From the IMG/VR virus record IMGVR_UViG_3300023235_000015, positions 1 through 64,000 of that record: a stretch of 64,000 nt of DNA; one strand, written 5' to 3'. Shown here in pieces: positions 1-8,500 of this stretch (position 1 is the first letter of the stretch; each line of letters starts with the position of its first letter). The notes beneath the pieces were generated by a model, which searched no databases, was not told the DNA's origin, and was given only the letters and a program-made list of their open reading frames with translations. Made by a program: the position numbers and the translations under genes. The DNA is from a virus.

Positions 1-2
1 GT

Positions 3-644
3 TCCGCAGGAACCTACTTCGACGGCAGCGGTTACGTCAACGACACCGGCAACTGGATCAGCGACCCCGGAGGGCATGTTGGCTGGCTAGGGACGGCTCA
101 CGCTAGTGCTAGTGATAAGGGGTGCTTTGCGAACGGTACGACCCGTACCTTCATGGGTTGGGTGTACCAAGACACGGCAGGCACGACGCAGGTTGTGTGG
201 CGCAACAACGACCCGATCAGCTACAACGTCCCCTTCAGGATCAGCGCCACGGCGGGAACGCTGGAAGTGTTCATGAGCGCGACCATAGTTACATGGACCG
301 GGACCGGCTGGCTCGCGGGGCAATGGAATCACGTTGCGGTGGTCTGCGACGAACCGGGCAACCTTGCGACCATCTACCTGAACGGGGTCAGTCTGACAAC
401 GAAGGCTCACGCCGGTCAATGGGCCACGTCCTCGCTCGGCAACAGGTTCGAGGTGAACGGCTACGGAGGGCAATGGTTCGACGGCAAGCAGGCATGGGTA
501 TCAGTCCACGAGCGAGCGCTTACAGCAAATCAAATACTAACTGCTTTTCGAAGCGCACTTTATAATCCACCATCTTCAAAATTTGAAATAAACATAAATT
601 ATAATTCTACAGATATATCTATTGTTACGGGTCATGAGGCATAG
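3..644 (+). CDS. Fibre or decoration protein, C-terminal part, LamG-like domain (5' partial)
   Basis: The frame is open from base 3, so the gene starts outside the window. After a GTYFDGSGY motif there is a W-G-T-x-H-A-S-x-S stretch and then a concanavalin/LamG-like sandwich with the hallmark GQWNHVAVVCD followed by ATIYLNGV. In phages such folds bind glycans or decorate tails and heads. The first roughly 530 bases are GC-rich, while the last roughly 110 bases and everything downstream are AT-rich, so the domain looks recently acquired. The TYFDGSG junction recurs in the distal tail gene at 16366-18450. Its position ahead of connector and tail genes suggests a head or neck fibre, which is inference. 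Confidence 0.7.
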   Translation, partial: SAGTYFDGSGYVNDTGNWISDPGGHVGWLGTAHASASDKGCFANGTTRTFMGWVYQDTAGTTQVVWRNNDPISYNVPFRISATAGTLEVFMSATIVTWTGTGWLAGQWNHVAVVCDEPGNLATIYLNGVSLTTKAHAGQWATSSLGNRFEVNGYGGQWFDGKQAWVSVHERALTANQILTAFRSALYNPPSSKFEININYNSTDISIVTGHEA

Positions 645-717
645 CTTTGATAATTTATAAAAATGCTCAATTATTGGTATCATATAGTATGACGGCAAAT
701 TTACTTAAGGACAAATA

Positions 718-1053
718 ATGAGTTTAACAATGAAACGCGGCGACACTTATCCGCCATTAGCTATAAACCTTACTTACATTGATGATAACAATGTAAGTCA
801 GCCTACCGATTTGCGCGACTCAACCGTAAAAATTATTATAAAGACTGCTTCTTTTGCCATTGTTTTAAGTGGAGTTACTTTATTTGATGGTCAAAATGGA
901 AAAATATCTTATAGCTGGCAAGCTGGTGATACAGACTTTAGTGGAACTTATGACGTTGAAGTTGAAGTAAATTGGCCGGGAGGATATCAAACATTTCCTA
1001 ATGATAGCTACGGAACTTTAATAATTATGCCTGATCTTGGTGGCGATGCTTAA
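718..1053 (+). CDS. Small Ig-like (BppU N-terminal-like) structural protein
   Basis: This 111-residue protein starts with MKRGDTYPP and has a beta-rich pattern: LRDSTVKIIIK, GKISYSWQAGDTDFSGTYDVEVEV and a final strand GTLIIM. That layout resembles the Ig-like N-terminal domain of baseplate upper proteins. The start ATG follows AAGGACAAATA, a usable ribosome site. The stop TAA overlaps the ATG of the next gene (TAATG), so the two are translationally coupled. Two similar folds follow in the next two genes. Function as a head or tail decoration or baseplate element is inferred from position and fold only. Confidence 0.6.
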   Translation: MSLTMKRGDTYPPLAINLTYIDDNNVSQPTDLRDSTVKIIIKTASFAIVLSGVTLFDGQNGKISYSWQAGDTDFSGTYDVEVEVNWPGGYQTFPNDSYGTLIIMPDLGGDA

Positions 1054-1397
1054 TGATTATTAAACCAAAAAATGCTCCCTTTGATATAGACCTCAGTTTA
1101 GGAAATAATACTGAAAATGTTAATTATAAAGAAATTATTGTAAAAATAAAAAACAATAATAAAGTTATTAAAGAATTTACAGTTGATTCTCAATTTGCTA
1201 ACATTAAAGCACCAGAAGAATCAGGCAAATATAAAATTATTTGGTCACTAGAAAATAAAGAATATTCTACTGAATTATTAGTTACTAGCACTTTGTATCA
1301 TAAATTTAATGAATCTGAAATTCTTGAAAACGATACTAAATTAGAAGAAAAGAAAAAACAAGATAATGAATTTTATGGGCAGTTTAAAGGTAACTAA
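1053..1397 (+). CDS. Second small Ig-like structural protein
   Basis: A 114-residue, lysine- and asparagine-rich protein with the same strand order as its upstream neighbour: a DIDLSL opening, KEIIVKIK, then GKYKIIWSLENKEYSTELLV. The C-terminal 30 residues are charged and probably helical. It overlaps both neighbours by a TAATG junction. I read it as a diverged duplicate of the 718-1053 protein. Exact role unknown; a structural protein of the head-tail region is the best guess. Confidence 0.5.
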   Translation: MIIKPKNAPFDIDLSLGNNTENVNYKEIIVKIKNNNKVIKEFTVDSQFANIKAPEESGKYKIIWSLENKEYSTELLVTSTLYHKFNESEILENDTKLEEKKKQDNEFYGQFKGN

Positions 1398-2266
1398 TGA
1401 AAAATAGAATTATAGTTTATAATACAGAAATTGGTATTCCTTTAAACGACCAAATTACTAATAATAACAGAGCTTTTAATATTCCTATTAGTTCTACTGT
1501 AAGACTTAAGTTGCGCCAATGGGATTCTGATAGTATCTATATAGATTCTGCTGCTAGTATAATAAACGCTAGCTCGGGTCAAGTTAGATATATTTGGAAT
1601 GCTAATGACTTTATTATTCCGGGGCAATATATAGCTTGGTGGGAAATTAATTCATCTGGTATTATTTTTGAATCTGATGAATTTTCTATTATTATTGCAA
1701 CTCATGCGCCGGGTCTAGAAACTCGCACAGGTGCTATATATCACGCCGCAAAATCTTACCTGCCTATTACATGGGAACGTTTAGAAGAATCTGAACACTA
1801 TGGAGACAGACAGTTACAAAGCAAAGTAGAAATTGCGAAGCTTTCGCTGCTAGGTGTTGAAATTCTTGCAGAAGATGAAGCCGCTATGGATATTAGAGTA
1901 GCTAATTATATCGCTAAGATTGCTGTAATTTCTATAATACCTGCTGGTAAGGACTATTGGGCTTCTATGGTAAGCTCAAAGACTTCTGTTGGTACAGATG
2001 AGTCAGTTTCATATCCTGATAGAATTGAAATGCTGGATCAGCTACACGATCAACTAGTAGAAGAAATTGCTAAAGAACGTGACGATATTTCAGAACTTAT
2101 AGACTTACCAAACATTAGACGCGCTAACTCAGTACCTAGCGTATCTGATGGCACAGATGAAGGATACATTACGCCTAATCCACATACGCACTTTAGAGAT
2201 TATGGATTTCCAGTTAGAGGTAATACCTTACGCGGCAGAAACGCAGTTAGAGGGAGATTTTGGTAA
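1397..2266 (+). CDS. Ig-like domain fused to a head-tail connector-like region
   Basis: The 289-residue protein opens with a third Ig-like domain (about residues 8-100; GQVRYIWNANDFIIPGQYIAWWEI matches the pattern of the two upstream genes). It continues into a mostly helical region (about 105-235) and a basic, Gly/Arg-rich tail ending RGRNAVRGRFW. Position between Ig-like genes and the terminator and major tail genes is where connectors lie in siphoviruses. No catalytic motif is visible. The connector assignment is from position and helical character, not from a recognised family signature. Confidence 0.45.
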   Translation: MKNRIIVYNTEIGIPLNDQITNNNRAFNIPISSTVRLKLRQWDSDSIYIDSAASIINASSGQVRYIWNANDFIIPGQYIAWWEINSSGIIFESDEFSIIIATHAPGLETRTGAIYHAAKSYLPITWERLEESEHYGDRQLQSKVEIAKLSLLGVEILAEDEAAMDIRVANYIAKIAVISIIPAGKDYWASMVSSKTSVGTDESVSYPDRIEMLDQLHDQLVEEIAKERDDISELIDLPNIRRANSVPSVSDGTDEGYITPNPHTHFRDYGFPVRGNTLRGRNAVRGRFW

Positions 2267-2850
2267 TGGAACTTACTGAATCTGGATTTGGAACAGAACT
2301 TATTGAAACAGAAGCTATAAAAATTCTTTATAGTGAACTTAATACAGAACTTGTTAGTGTACAAGATAGGTGGGAATCAAGGGATCAAGAAGTTAATCAA
2401 CTAATTGGTGTAGAACCTATTACAGTTGAACAAGAATTAGTAATTGAAGGTAATTATTATTATGGACACACACCATCTTTGATTGAAGCGCCCATTGATA
2501 AATACCCAAATATTTGTGCTATATCAGATAATGCTGATCAATCAGAGAGCGGAATTGACCAAATGAATAATTACGCTGTTGGCTTAGCTATTGAAATTAT
2601 GTGTAAATCCCTATATAATGAGTCTGAGGTAAATAGACGAACAAATAGAACTTTAGAAGCAGTACATAACGTTATGATGCGTAATCAAACACTTAACGGA
2701 CTTATAGAAGGTTTTGATTCAGACCCTTCAGCTATCTTAACAGATGTTTTTACAAGAAGTGATCACCCGCAAGGTAATGATATAAAATGGTTTTGGAGAG
2801 CAGGACGCATTGATTATCAAATCACTAGAAACGCTTTAATACCGGAGTAA
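2266..2850 (+). CDS. Tail terminator or head-tail joining protein candidate
   Basis: I prefer the ATG at 2266, which overlaps the previous stop (TAATG), over a TTG six bases upstream. The 194-residue acidic protein has a long first helix, a middle segment NNYAVGLAIEIMCKSLYNESEVNRRTNR and a second long helix, then ends KWFWRAGRIDYQITRNALIPE. This alternation and its place just before the major tail protein suit a tail terminator or joining protein. No sequence motif proves it. Confidence 0.45.
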   Translation: MELTESGFGTELIETEAIKILYSELNTELVSVQDRWESRDQEVNQLIGVEPITVEQELVIEGNYYYGHTPSLIEAPIDKYPNICAISDNADQSESGIDQMNNYAVGLAIEIMCKSLYNESEVNRRTNRTLEAVHNVMMRNQTLNGLIEGFDSDPSAILTDVFTRSDHPQGNDIKWFWRAGRIDYQITRNALIPE

Positions 2851-2854
2851 ATTT

Positions 2855-3151
2855 ATGAGCTATAAAAATAACGGACCTAAGAATACAAGTGCGGATTATC
2901 TTGTTGTAAATGGTTCAAGAGTTTATACAGGAGAAAAGTTTGAAGCATCTGACGAAGATGTAAGCAGTCTTTCAAAAAACTTTAACATTAAAAGCCTTAA
3001 GACTGAACATAAGGATGTAGTATCAACACCAAAAGATGAAGTTGTAAAGGTGGGTAGTATTCCTAAAGACAGTCAAGCACAATTTCAAACAGAAGAGGAT
3101 GCTTTAGCTAGTACCTCTAAAAATTCTAATCCAAATAAGGGGGTGAAATAA
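2855..3151 (+). CDS. Small hydrophilic protein before the major tail protein
   Basis: A 98-residue, Lys/Ser/Asp-rich protein without recognisable domain; the second half looks disordered. The N-terminal part (YLVVNGSRVYTGEKFEASD) resembles a short beta barrel of the kind found as decoration or joining proteins. It sits four bases after the preceding gene and four before the major tail gene, clearly within the structural operon. Function unknown. Confidence 0.5.
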   Translation: MSYKNNGPKNTSADYLVVNGSRVYTGEKFEASDEDVSSLSKNFNIKSLKTEHKDVVSTPKDEVVKVGSIPKDSQAQFQTEEDALASTSKNSNPNKGVK

Positions 3152-3154
3152 CAG

Positions 3155-3772
3155 ATGGCAGATTTCTATAAGACAGGATTAACAGACGATTGGGCTACAC
3201 TTAAAGGTGCCGCCCGTATTCTAGTTGCCGACATTGGACAGGCTTACCCTTCAGGTATTGACGATATTATCGTTGTAGCTTCAGGCGTAACTCAGTACAA
3301 CGCAAGAGCAGGTTGGGAGGATTTGGGAGCTACTAAAGGTGGCGTAACAGTCTCAACTAACCACACTGAAGAAACACTTTCAGTAGACCAGATATTTGGA
3401 GATATTTATTCTTCTCCTACATCATGGGAAGCGTCAGTACAGACAGCCCTAGCCGAAATGACTCTAGAACACCTTCAGCTAGTATGGGAAGGTTCAGCTA
3501 TTACGACTAACGGTGCTGGTGAACGTATTCTTGGATACGGACAGTCAGACGAGTATAAGCAGCGTCGTCTAGCAGTTCTATTCAAGAACGCTAGAACTGA
3601 TAAGATTCGCGCTACAGTAGTACGTATCGCGCAGCTACAGCCAGTAGAGTCAAGCATTGTTTTCAACCGTGAAGGCGATCAAATGACAATTCCGGTTCAG
3701 TTCAAAGCTCTAGCGGATACATCAATTGCTGATCCGAAGAGTCGTTTCTTCTTGACATTCGAGCAAGCGTAA
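3155..3772 (+). CDS. Major tail tube protein
   Basis: The 205-residue protein has the usual features of a siphovirus tail tube subunit: length near 200, an early ILVADIGQAYP strand, a glycine-rich AGWEDLGATKGGVTVS loop, an LSVDQ segment, and a C-terminal beta region QMTIPVQFKALAD. Codon choice is richer in C-ending codons than its neighbours, as expected for an abundant protein. A GGGGGTG-type ribosome site overlaps the upstream stop. A strong intrinsic terminator follows, isolating it as a high-output unit. The assignment rests on position, length and composition. Confidence 0.75.
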   Translation: MADFYKTGLTDDWATLKGAARILVADIGQAYPSGIDDIIVVASGVTQYNARAGWEDLGATKGGVTVSTNHTEETLSVDQIFGDIYSSPTSWEASVQTALAEMTLEHLQLVWEGSAITTNGAGERILGYGQSDEYKQRRLAVLFKNARTDKIRATVVRIAQLQPVESSIVFNREGDQMTIPVQFKALADTSIADPKSRFFLTFEQA

Positions 3773-3812
3773 CAGTTACATCTGTTATTTTGCTAGCTAA
3801 AGCAGCATTAAG

Positions 3813-3855
3813 AAAAGGGGTTGGTAATCGAAAGGTTGCCAGCCCCTTTATTTTT
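3813..3855 (+). terminator. Rho-independent terminator after the major tail gene
   Basis: AAGGGGTTGG pairs with CCAGCCCCTT (one G-T pair) around a 14-base loop, followed by TATTTTT. It lies 40 bases after the major tail stop and before the next gene. Confidence 0.85.
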
Positions 3856-3866
3856 ACAGGATAATT

Positions 3867-4421
3867 ATGGGGAATATTTCTATAACAACTGACGCAAGTT
3901 ATCCAATTATGTTTAGCTCAGACAACCGTTCTGCTGCTCAACAAGAATGGATTGATATGTATGTTAGAAAATACGTAAATGATCAGAGAGACTTTTTTAA
4001 GAAAGTCTATAAAATCCATGCTCCAAGGGGTGAATTAGGTCTACTAAGGTCCAGAGGACTTAAATGGACTAGAAAGATACGTGAAATTGATCACGCTGGT
4101 AGCGGCAATACTTATTGGCATAATTTACAACTTGCCCCTATTAAAGATTCTAGAATTAGGTGGCAAGAAAGTGACTATCCTTTTTGGGTAAACTATGGCA
4201 CAACTGATCCTATTACCCCACGCGCTATGGGTAATGTAATGAGACTACGTAATAAAAAAACTGGAATACCATACGCTACAGCGAGTTCAGTAGCAGGCCA
4301 GCCGCCTCAACTATTTTGGGAGAAGTCTATTAGGCTTACTAAAACTAACTTTGGCGGCATTGAAAAATATAACCTTGGTAGAAAGATTGCTAAAATTATA
4401 GCAACTGGTGAAAGGCTATAG
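3867..4421 (+). CDS. Neck or tail-completion protein candidate
   Basis: The 184-residue basic protein contains YWHNLQLAPIKDSRIRWQESDYPFWVNYGT and ends with a basic helix (LGRKIAKIIATGERL). The pattern of a central W/Y-rich beta region followed by a basic C-terminal helix resembles HK97 gp10-type tail completion proteins. It stands alone between a terminator and a promoter-like site, so it may be read by run-through. Family not certain. Confidence 0.45.
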   Translation: MGNISITTDASYPIMFSSDNRSAAQQEWIDMYVRKYVNDQRDFFKKVYKIHAPRGELGLLRSRGLKWTRKIREIDHAGSGNTYWHNLQLAPIKDSRIRWQESDYPFWVNYGTTDPITPRAMGNVMRLRNKKTGIPYATASSVAGQPPQLFWEKSIRLTKTNFGGIEKYNLGRKIAKIIATGERL

Positions 4422-4442
4422 TAGCTTATTAGCTGACTTCTT

Positions 4443-4450
4443 GGTATAAT
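4443..4450 (+). promoter_or_regulatory. Extended -10 promoter for the tail chaperone and tape measure genes
   Basis: TTGGTATAAT gives a perfect -10 (4445-4450) with an extended TG-N motif; no good -35 is visible 16-18 bases upstream. It lies between the 3867-4421 gene and the strong AAAGGAGG ribosome site at about 4489-4496. Similar TGnTATAAT cores recur in the tRNA region. Confidence 0.5.
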
Positions 4451-4500
4451 CTATATAGAAACTTAAACAACAACTTGTCTGAAAATCAAAGGAGGACAAA

Positions 4501-5133
4501 TTGAGTACCGAAGTAGAAACAGAAGTAACAGAGGAAGAATCAGTAGTACAGGAAGCGCCTGTTGCAGTTAAAGATGAACTTTCAGATTTTGAAAAACAGG
4601 TAGCAATTCTAGATACAGTATCTAATGAAGTTACTGTAACACTAGTACACCCTGTTACTGAAGAAACAAAAGATTTTATTCAGAAGGAACTAGCTTTCAT
4701 TCCTAAGACTAGGCTTCTAAGTCTAGTAGCTACAACTCTACGTGCTGCTTCTGATAGCGACGGAAATATTGGAGAGGTAGTGTCAGATATGTTTGGTGGC
4801 GTAAATAACCTTATTGGTCAGGGCGTTGATCCTGAAGATGCTGAGTCATTTGCGACTAACCAGTTTCTAGATGTAATTCTGCGCCTAGTTGAAATCACTC
4901 CCGATTTCCTAGACCAGCTATATCTATTAGTTCTTGGCGCGAAACCAAAGGATCGTCAGTGGGTAGTAGACTCATTAGAAGTTATTGACGATGAACAGGG
5001 TGTAGCAATTCTAGACACAGCTATTGCTCAGAACGGGGAGGCTTTGAAGAGTTTTTTCGACCAACATCTACGAAAAATAGCGACCAGAGTACAGACTCTA
5101 GCGGCGAGCGAAAAGGCTACGGCGCAGGAGTAA
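4501..5133 (+). CDS. Tail assembly chaperone, short form (gpG-like)
   Basis: The start is a TTG preceded by a near-perfect AAAGGAGGACAAA site. The 210-residue acidic protein has a disordered Glu/Val-rich N-terminus, then a helical domain with FIPKTRLLSLVATTLRAAS and a VDSLEVIDDEQGVAILDTAI segment. Placement directly before the tape measure and an in-frame slippery heptamer near its 3' end identify it as the upstream chaperone. A fraction of ribosomes should shift into the next frame to make the long form. It probably coats the tape measure during tail assembly. Confidence 0.8.
   Translation: MSTEVETEVTEEESVVQEAPVAVKDELSDFEKQVAILDTVSNEVTVTLVHPVTEETKDFIQKELAFIPKTRLLSLVATTLRAASDSDGNIGEVVSDMFGGVNNLIGQGVDPEDAESFATNQFLDVILRLVEITPDFLDQLYLLVLGAKPKDRQWVVDSLEVIDDEQGVAILDTAIAQNGEALKSFFDQHLRKIATRVQTLAASEKATAQE
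5052..5058 (+). promoter_or_regulatory. Programmed -1 ribosomal frameshift site T TTT TTC
   Basis: In the chaperone frame the bases read AGT TTT TTC, which is the classic X XXY YYZ heptamer. A -1 slip puts the ribosome in a frame with no stop from 5058 straight through the TTG at 5145 to the stop at 5513. The predicted fusion is about 337 residues. Confidence 0.8.
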
Positions 5134-5144
5134 GGAACTATAAC

Positions 5145-5513
5145 TTGATAGAGACAGTCGAAGCTTTTTCAGCGGATCATAACGAAAGTATTGATACTAT
5201 GCTATTTGACTGGCCTGCATCAAAGTTTGAAGGTCTTTACGAAGCATACTCTAGAAGAAAGATTGCGGATAGCCTTAGTGCTAGACGGGATTCTGAGATT
5301 GCTAATCTTTGGGGCAACCCAAACCTAGATCAAAGTGAGAAGCCTAGTCTAAGGCAGGATATGATGGAAGCTGTTGATAAACAGTTTTCAACTGCTATTG
5401 CTGCTCTTTATGGAGAAATTACTGAGGAAGAAGTTGATTGGGATGATCCATTCTTAGCACCTGCTAAGAAGTCAATTGAAAACATGAAACTACCAAAGCC
5501 TGATAGCGAGTAA
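5145..5513 (+). CDS. Tail assembly chaperone, frameshift extension (gpT-like)
   Basis: The 122-residue segment is normally reached by -1 frameshifting from 4501-5133 at 5052-5058; the frame is open from 5058. Independent initiation at the TTG (5145) lacks a clear ribosome site. Sequence: LFDWPASKFEGLYEAYSRRK, an acidic second half with DDPFLAPAKKSIENM. Its place between gpG-like protein and tape measure, plus correct frame relation, supports the gpGT model. The T part would contact the tube protein while the G part coats the tape measure. Confidence 0.75.
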   Translation: MIETVEAFSADHNESIDTMLFDWPASKFEGLYEAYSRRKIADSLSARRDSEIANLWGNPNLDQSEKPSLRQDMMEAVDKQFSTAIAALYGEITEEEVDWDDPFLAPAKKSIENMKLPKPDSE

Positions 5514-5518
5514 TAGAT

Positions 5519-8500
5519 ATGGCTAAATCTGATACTACAACTTTAACATTAATTTTAAACGCTATAAATAATATCTCACCGGAGACTGAAGATGCGCGTA
5601 AAAGTCTTGCTCAACTAAGAAAAGACTTAGAGGACGCAAATAAGCGCCAAGAGGATATAGACAAGCAGCGTGGTAAAGATTCTGATGCTATTAATAAACA
5701 AGCTGATTCAACTAACAAGCTTACTGACTCTCAAAAAAAGTTAAATGATGAGCAAGAACGAAGTGCAATCTTAGATGAAAAAATTAAGAATACTACTTCT
5801 AGAATGGAAGATAACGCTGATCAACTAAAAAGTTTAAATGAAGCTCTAAAAAGAGCGTCAGTAAGCAGACAAGAGGCAGCTAAGTGGAAAAGAATCGCTG
5901 CTGGTTATTATAAAGATGAAAATTCTACTAGTACAATAACTAAATTTACGCCTGACAAGAATGATGGCTATGGCTCTGGACCAAGATGGATTATAGAAAA
6001 TGACGATGGAAACTATAGCGATCCATTTAATACTTATAAAGAAGCTAAAGAAGATTATGATAGTTGGGTAAGTTCTAATCGTGTTTCAGAAAGAGTAAGT
6101 TATAAAAAACTTATTGCTCGTATGGAAGATTCTCAAAATAACTATGTAAGTAGTTTACAAGAACACGTTAATGAAATAAAGAAAATACAAAATGATCAGA
6201 TAAAAAATGAACAAAATACAACAAAACAAATAAATTCAGAATTAGCTAAGAGAGCAGACCTAGTTGGCGGCGGGTCTGGTGGTAGCGGTGGTTCTGGTGG
6301 TAGTGGTGGCGGCGGGTCTGGTGGTAGTGGTGATTCTGATGAAGAAGATGAGAGAAATAGAAGAATTAGACAGCTTAAAGTTGCTAGCTTAAGAGGTAAG
6401 CTAGGTAGGCTTGCTAACCAAACACAGGAAATGCGTAATCAGTATAGGGGTGGCGGCTCTATAGAAAGTGAGCTTCTAATAGACGAATGGGCTGCTAAAG
6501 CTAAAGCTATTCATGATGAATTAGACGCAATGGGTGAATCTTATGATGATATCATGGATAAGGCTAGAAGAAATCAAATTCATACAGAGTCCTTTGGCAA
6601 GAAGCATACTGCCGCGCTTAAAATGGATAGAAAGATTGAAGAAGATAAGGGCGCAGCATTTCTTCATATTGCTGACACACAAGAAGATAGTTACAAAAAA
6701 TCAATTGAGTTTGGCAAAGAAAATCTTACACTTACACAGGCTGCTACTAAAGTTGAAAAAGAACTTAGTAAACAAAGGTTGCTTGAAGGCAAGCAGGTTC
6801 AAGGCGACCTTAAAGAACAAGGCAAACTAGATAACCAAAACTCTGAGGCTAGGGACAAAGCGCACCGCGAGAGGCAAAAAGCCGAACAACGTATGGGCAG
6901 CACTATTGAATCAATCAATACCCGTACTGAAAAGCACATTGACGATCAAGTTGCTGGAACCAATAAGATTGCCCAAGAGCGCAAAAAGCTTGCTAAGCTT
7001 CTTGTTGAAGAACATGATCTTATTAAGAAAGGCGGCGATCAACTTGATAAAGATGCTAACAAAACCGCACAGGAAGTTTCTAGAAGGGCTATTACTAAAA
7101 GGGGAGGAAAGTATGATGATCTTGGCGGCATAGCTGATAATGTAATTGCTGAAAGGGACCGCTCAATTGCCGCAGCTAAAGCTGAAGCTGAAGCAACTAA
7201 AATTGCTAATAGGGAAAGAGCTAAATCTATAGCTGTAGAGAAAGAAGTTGCTAAAGCTAAGAAAAAAACTAATAAGGAAACTGATAGACAAAGTAGTTTA
7301 TTTAATGATGTAATAAATAATTGGAGAATAACTGCTAGGGCTGGTGGCGATCTTTCACGTAGGCTAGGTCGTCTAGGACTAGCTGTTCGTGGTCTAGCTA
7401 TCGTTGGTATTTTAGTATTTGCTCGTTCTCTAGTTGCTGCCCTATCAGCACTTGCTGGTTCTGCTATATCTCTAGCAGGCTCATTAATTTATGCTGCTGG
7501 TGCGTTAGGTGGAGTTTTTACCGCTGCTGTAGCACAAGCTATACCAGTAGTCGGGCTGTTAGCAACGGCTATGAGCAGGCTATCAGCTATTCAAGAGGCT
7601 GTCAAACAAAGCGACTTATTGAAAAAGCAACAGTTTGGTGATACTGGTGCTGAAGAAGCCGCAATTGATAATACTGATCAGATTGCTGATGCTAACCGCG
7701 CATTACAAGAAGCACAAGAAGGAGTTACTGAGGCGCGTAAGGATGCTAAGAAAGAACTTCAAGAACTTATCTATAAAGAGCGCGAAGCTGAATTAGCTCT
7801 AAGAGGATCAGTTCTTTCACAGGCAGACGCACAAAGAGCTTTAAGAGAGTCTATACGTGGTGGCGATGTTGAAGGAATAGCACAAGCTCAGTTAGATATA
7901 GATACTACAAGATTTGATACTGGTCAGTCACGTAGAAACTTAAGAGATGTTCGTAAAGAACGTAAACTTGGTAAACGGAATGGAGTTAATGGTGACGATG
8001 GAGTAAAAGACGCTATAAAGGCTGTAGCTGATGCTCAGCGTAATTTAGCTGACGCTCACAAGACTGCTGCAACTGCTGCTGATACTCAAAGTGCCGCTAC
8101 AGATAATCTAGCTTATTTCTTGTCTAAACTTTCTCCTGCTGAAAAAGCTTTATTCAAACAACTACAATCTTTCAAGGCTAGATTTGCTAAAGCTACTAGA
8201 CCTATTACAGATATTATTATTAGGTCTTTTGGTGATGGATTACAAAATGTAGAAAAACTTTTATTCAATCCTAAAATTCTTAAAGCTTTTACTGCTCTTG
8301 CTACAGTTGTTGGCAACCAGATTGAAAGAATTTCTAAAGTCTTAACAAATTCAGGATTTACAAGATTCTTTGAAGAAACAATTGGTGAATCATCTAAAAA
8401 CTTTCCAACAATTGTCTCAATGTTCTTGGAGCTTGCTAAGGTATTTAGAAACATTGCGACAGCTTCAGCGCCAGTACTAACTGAATTTCTAAAATTCTTT

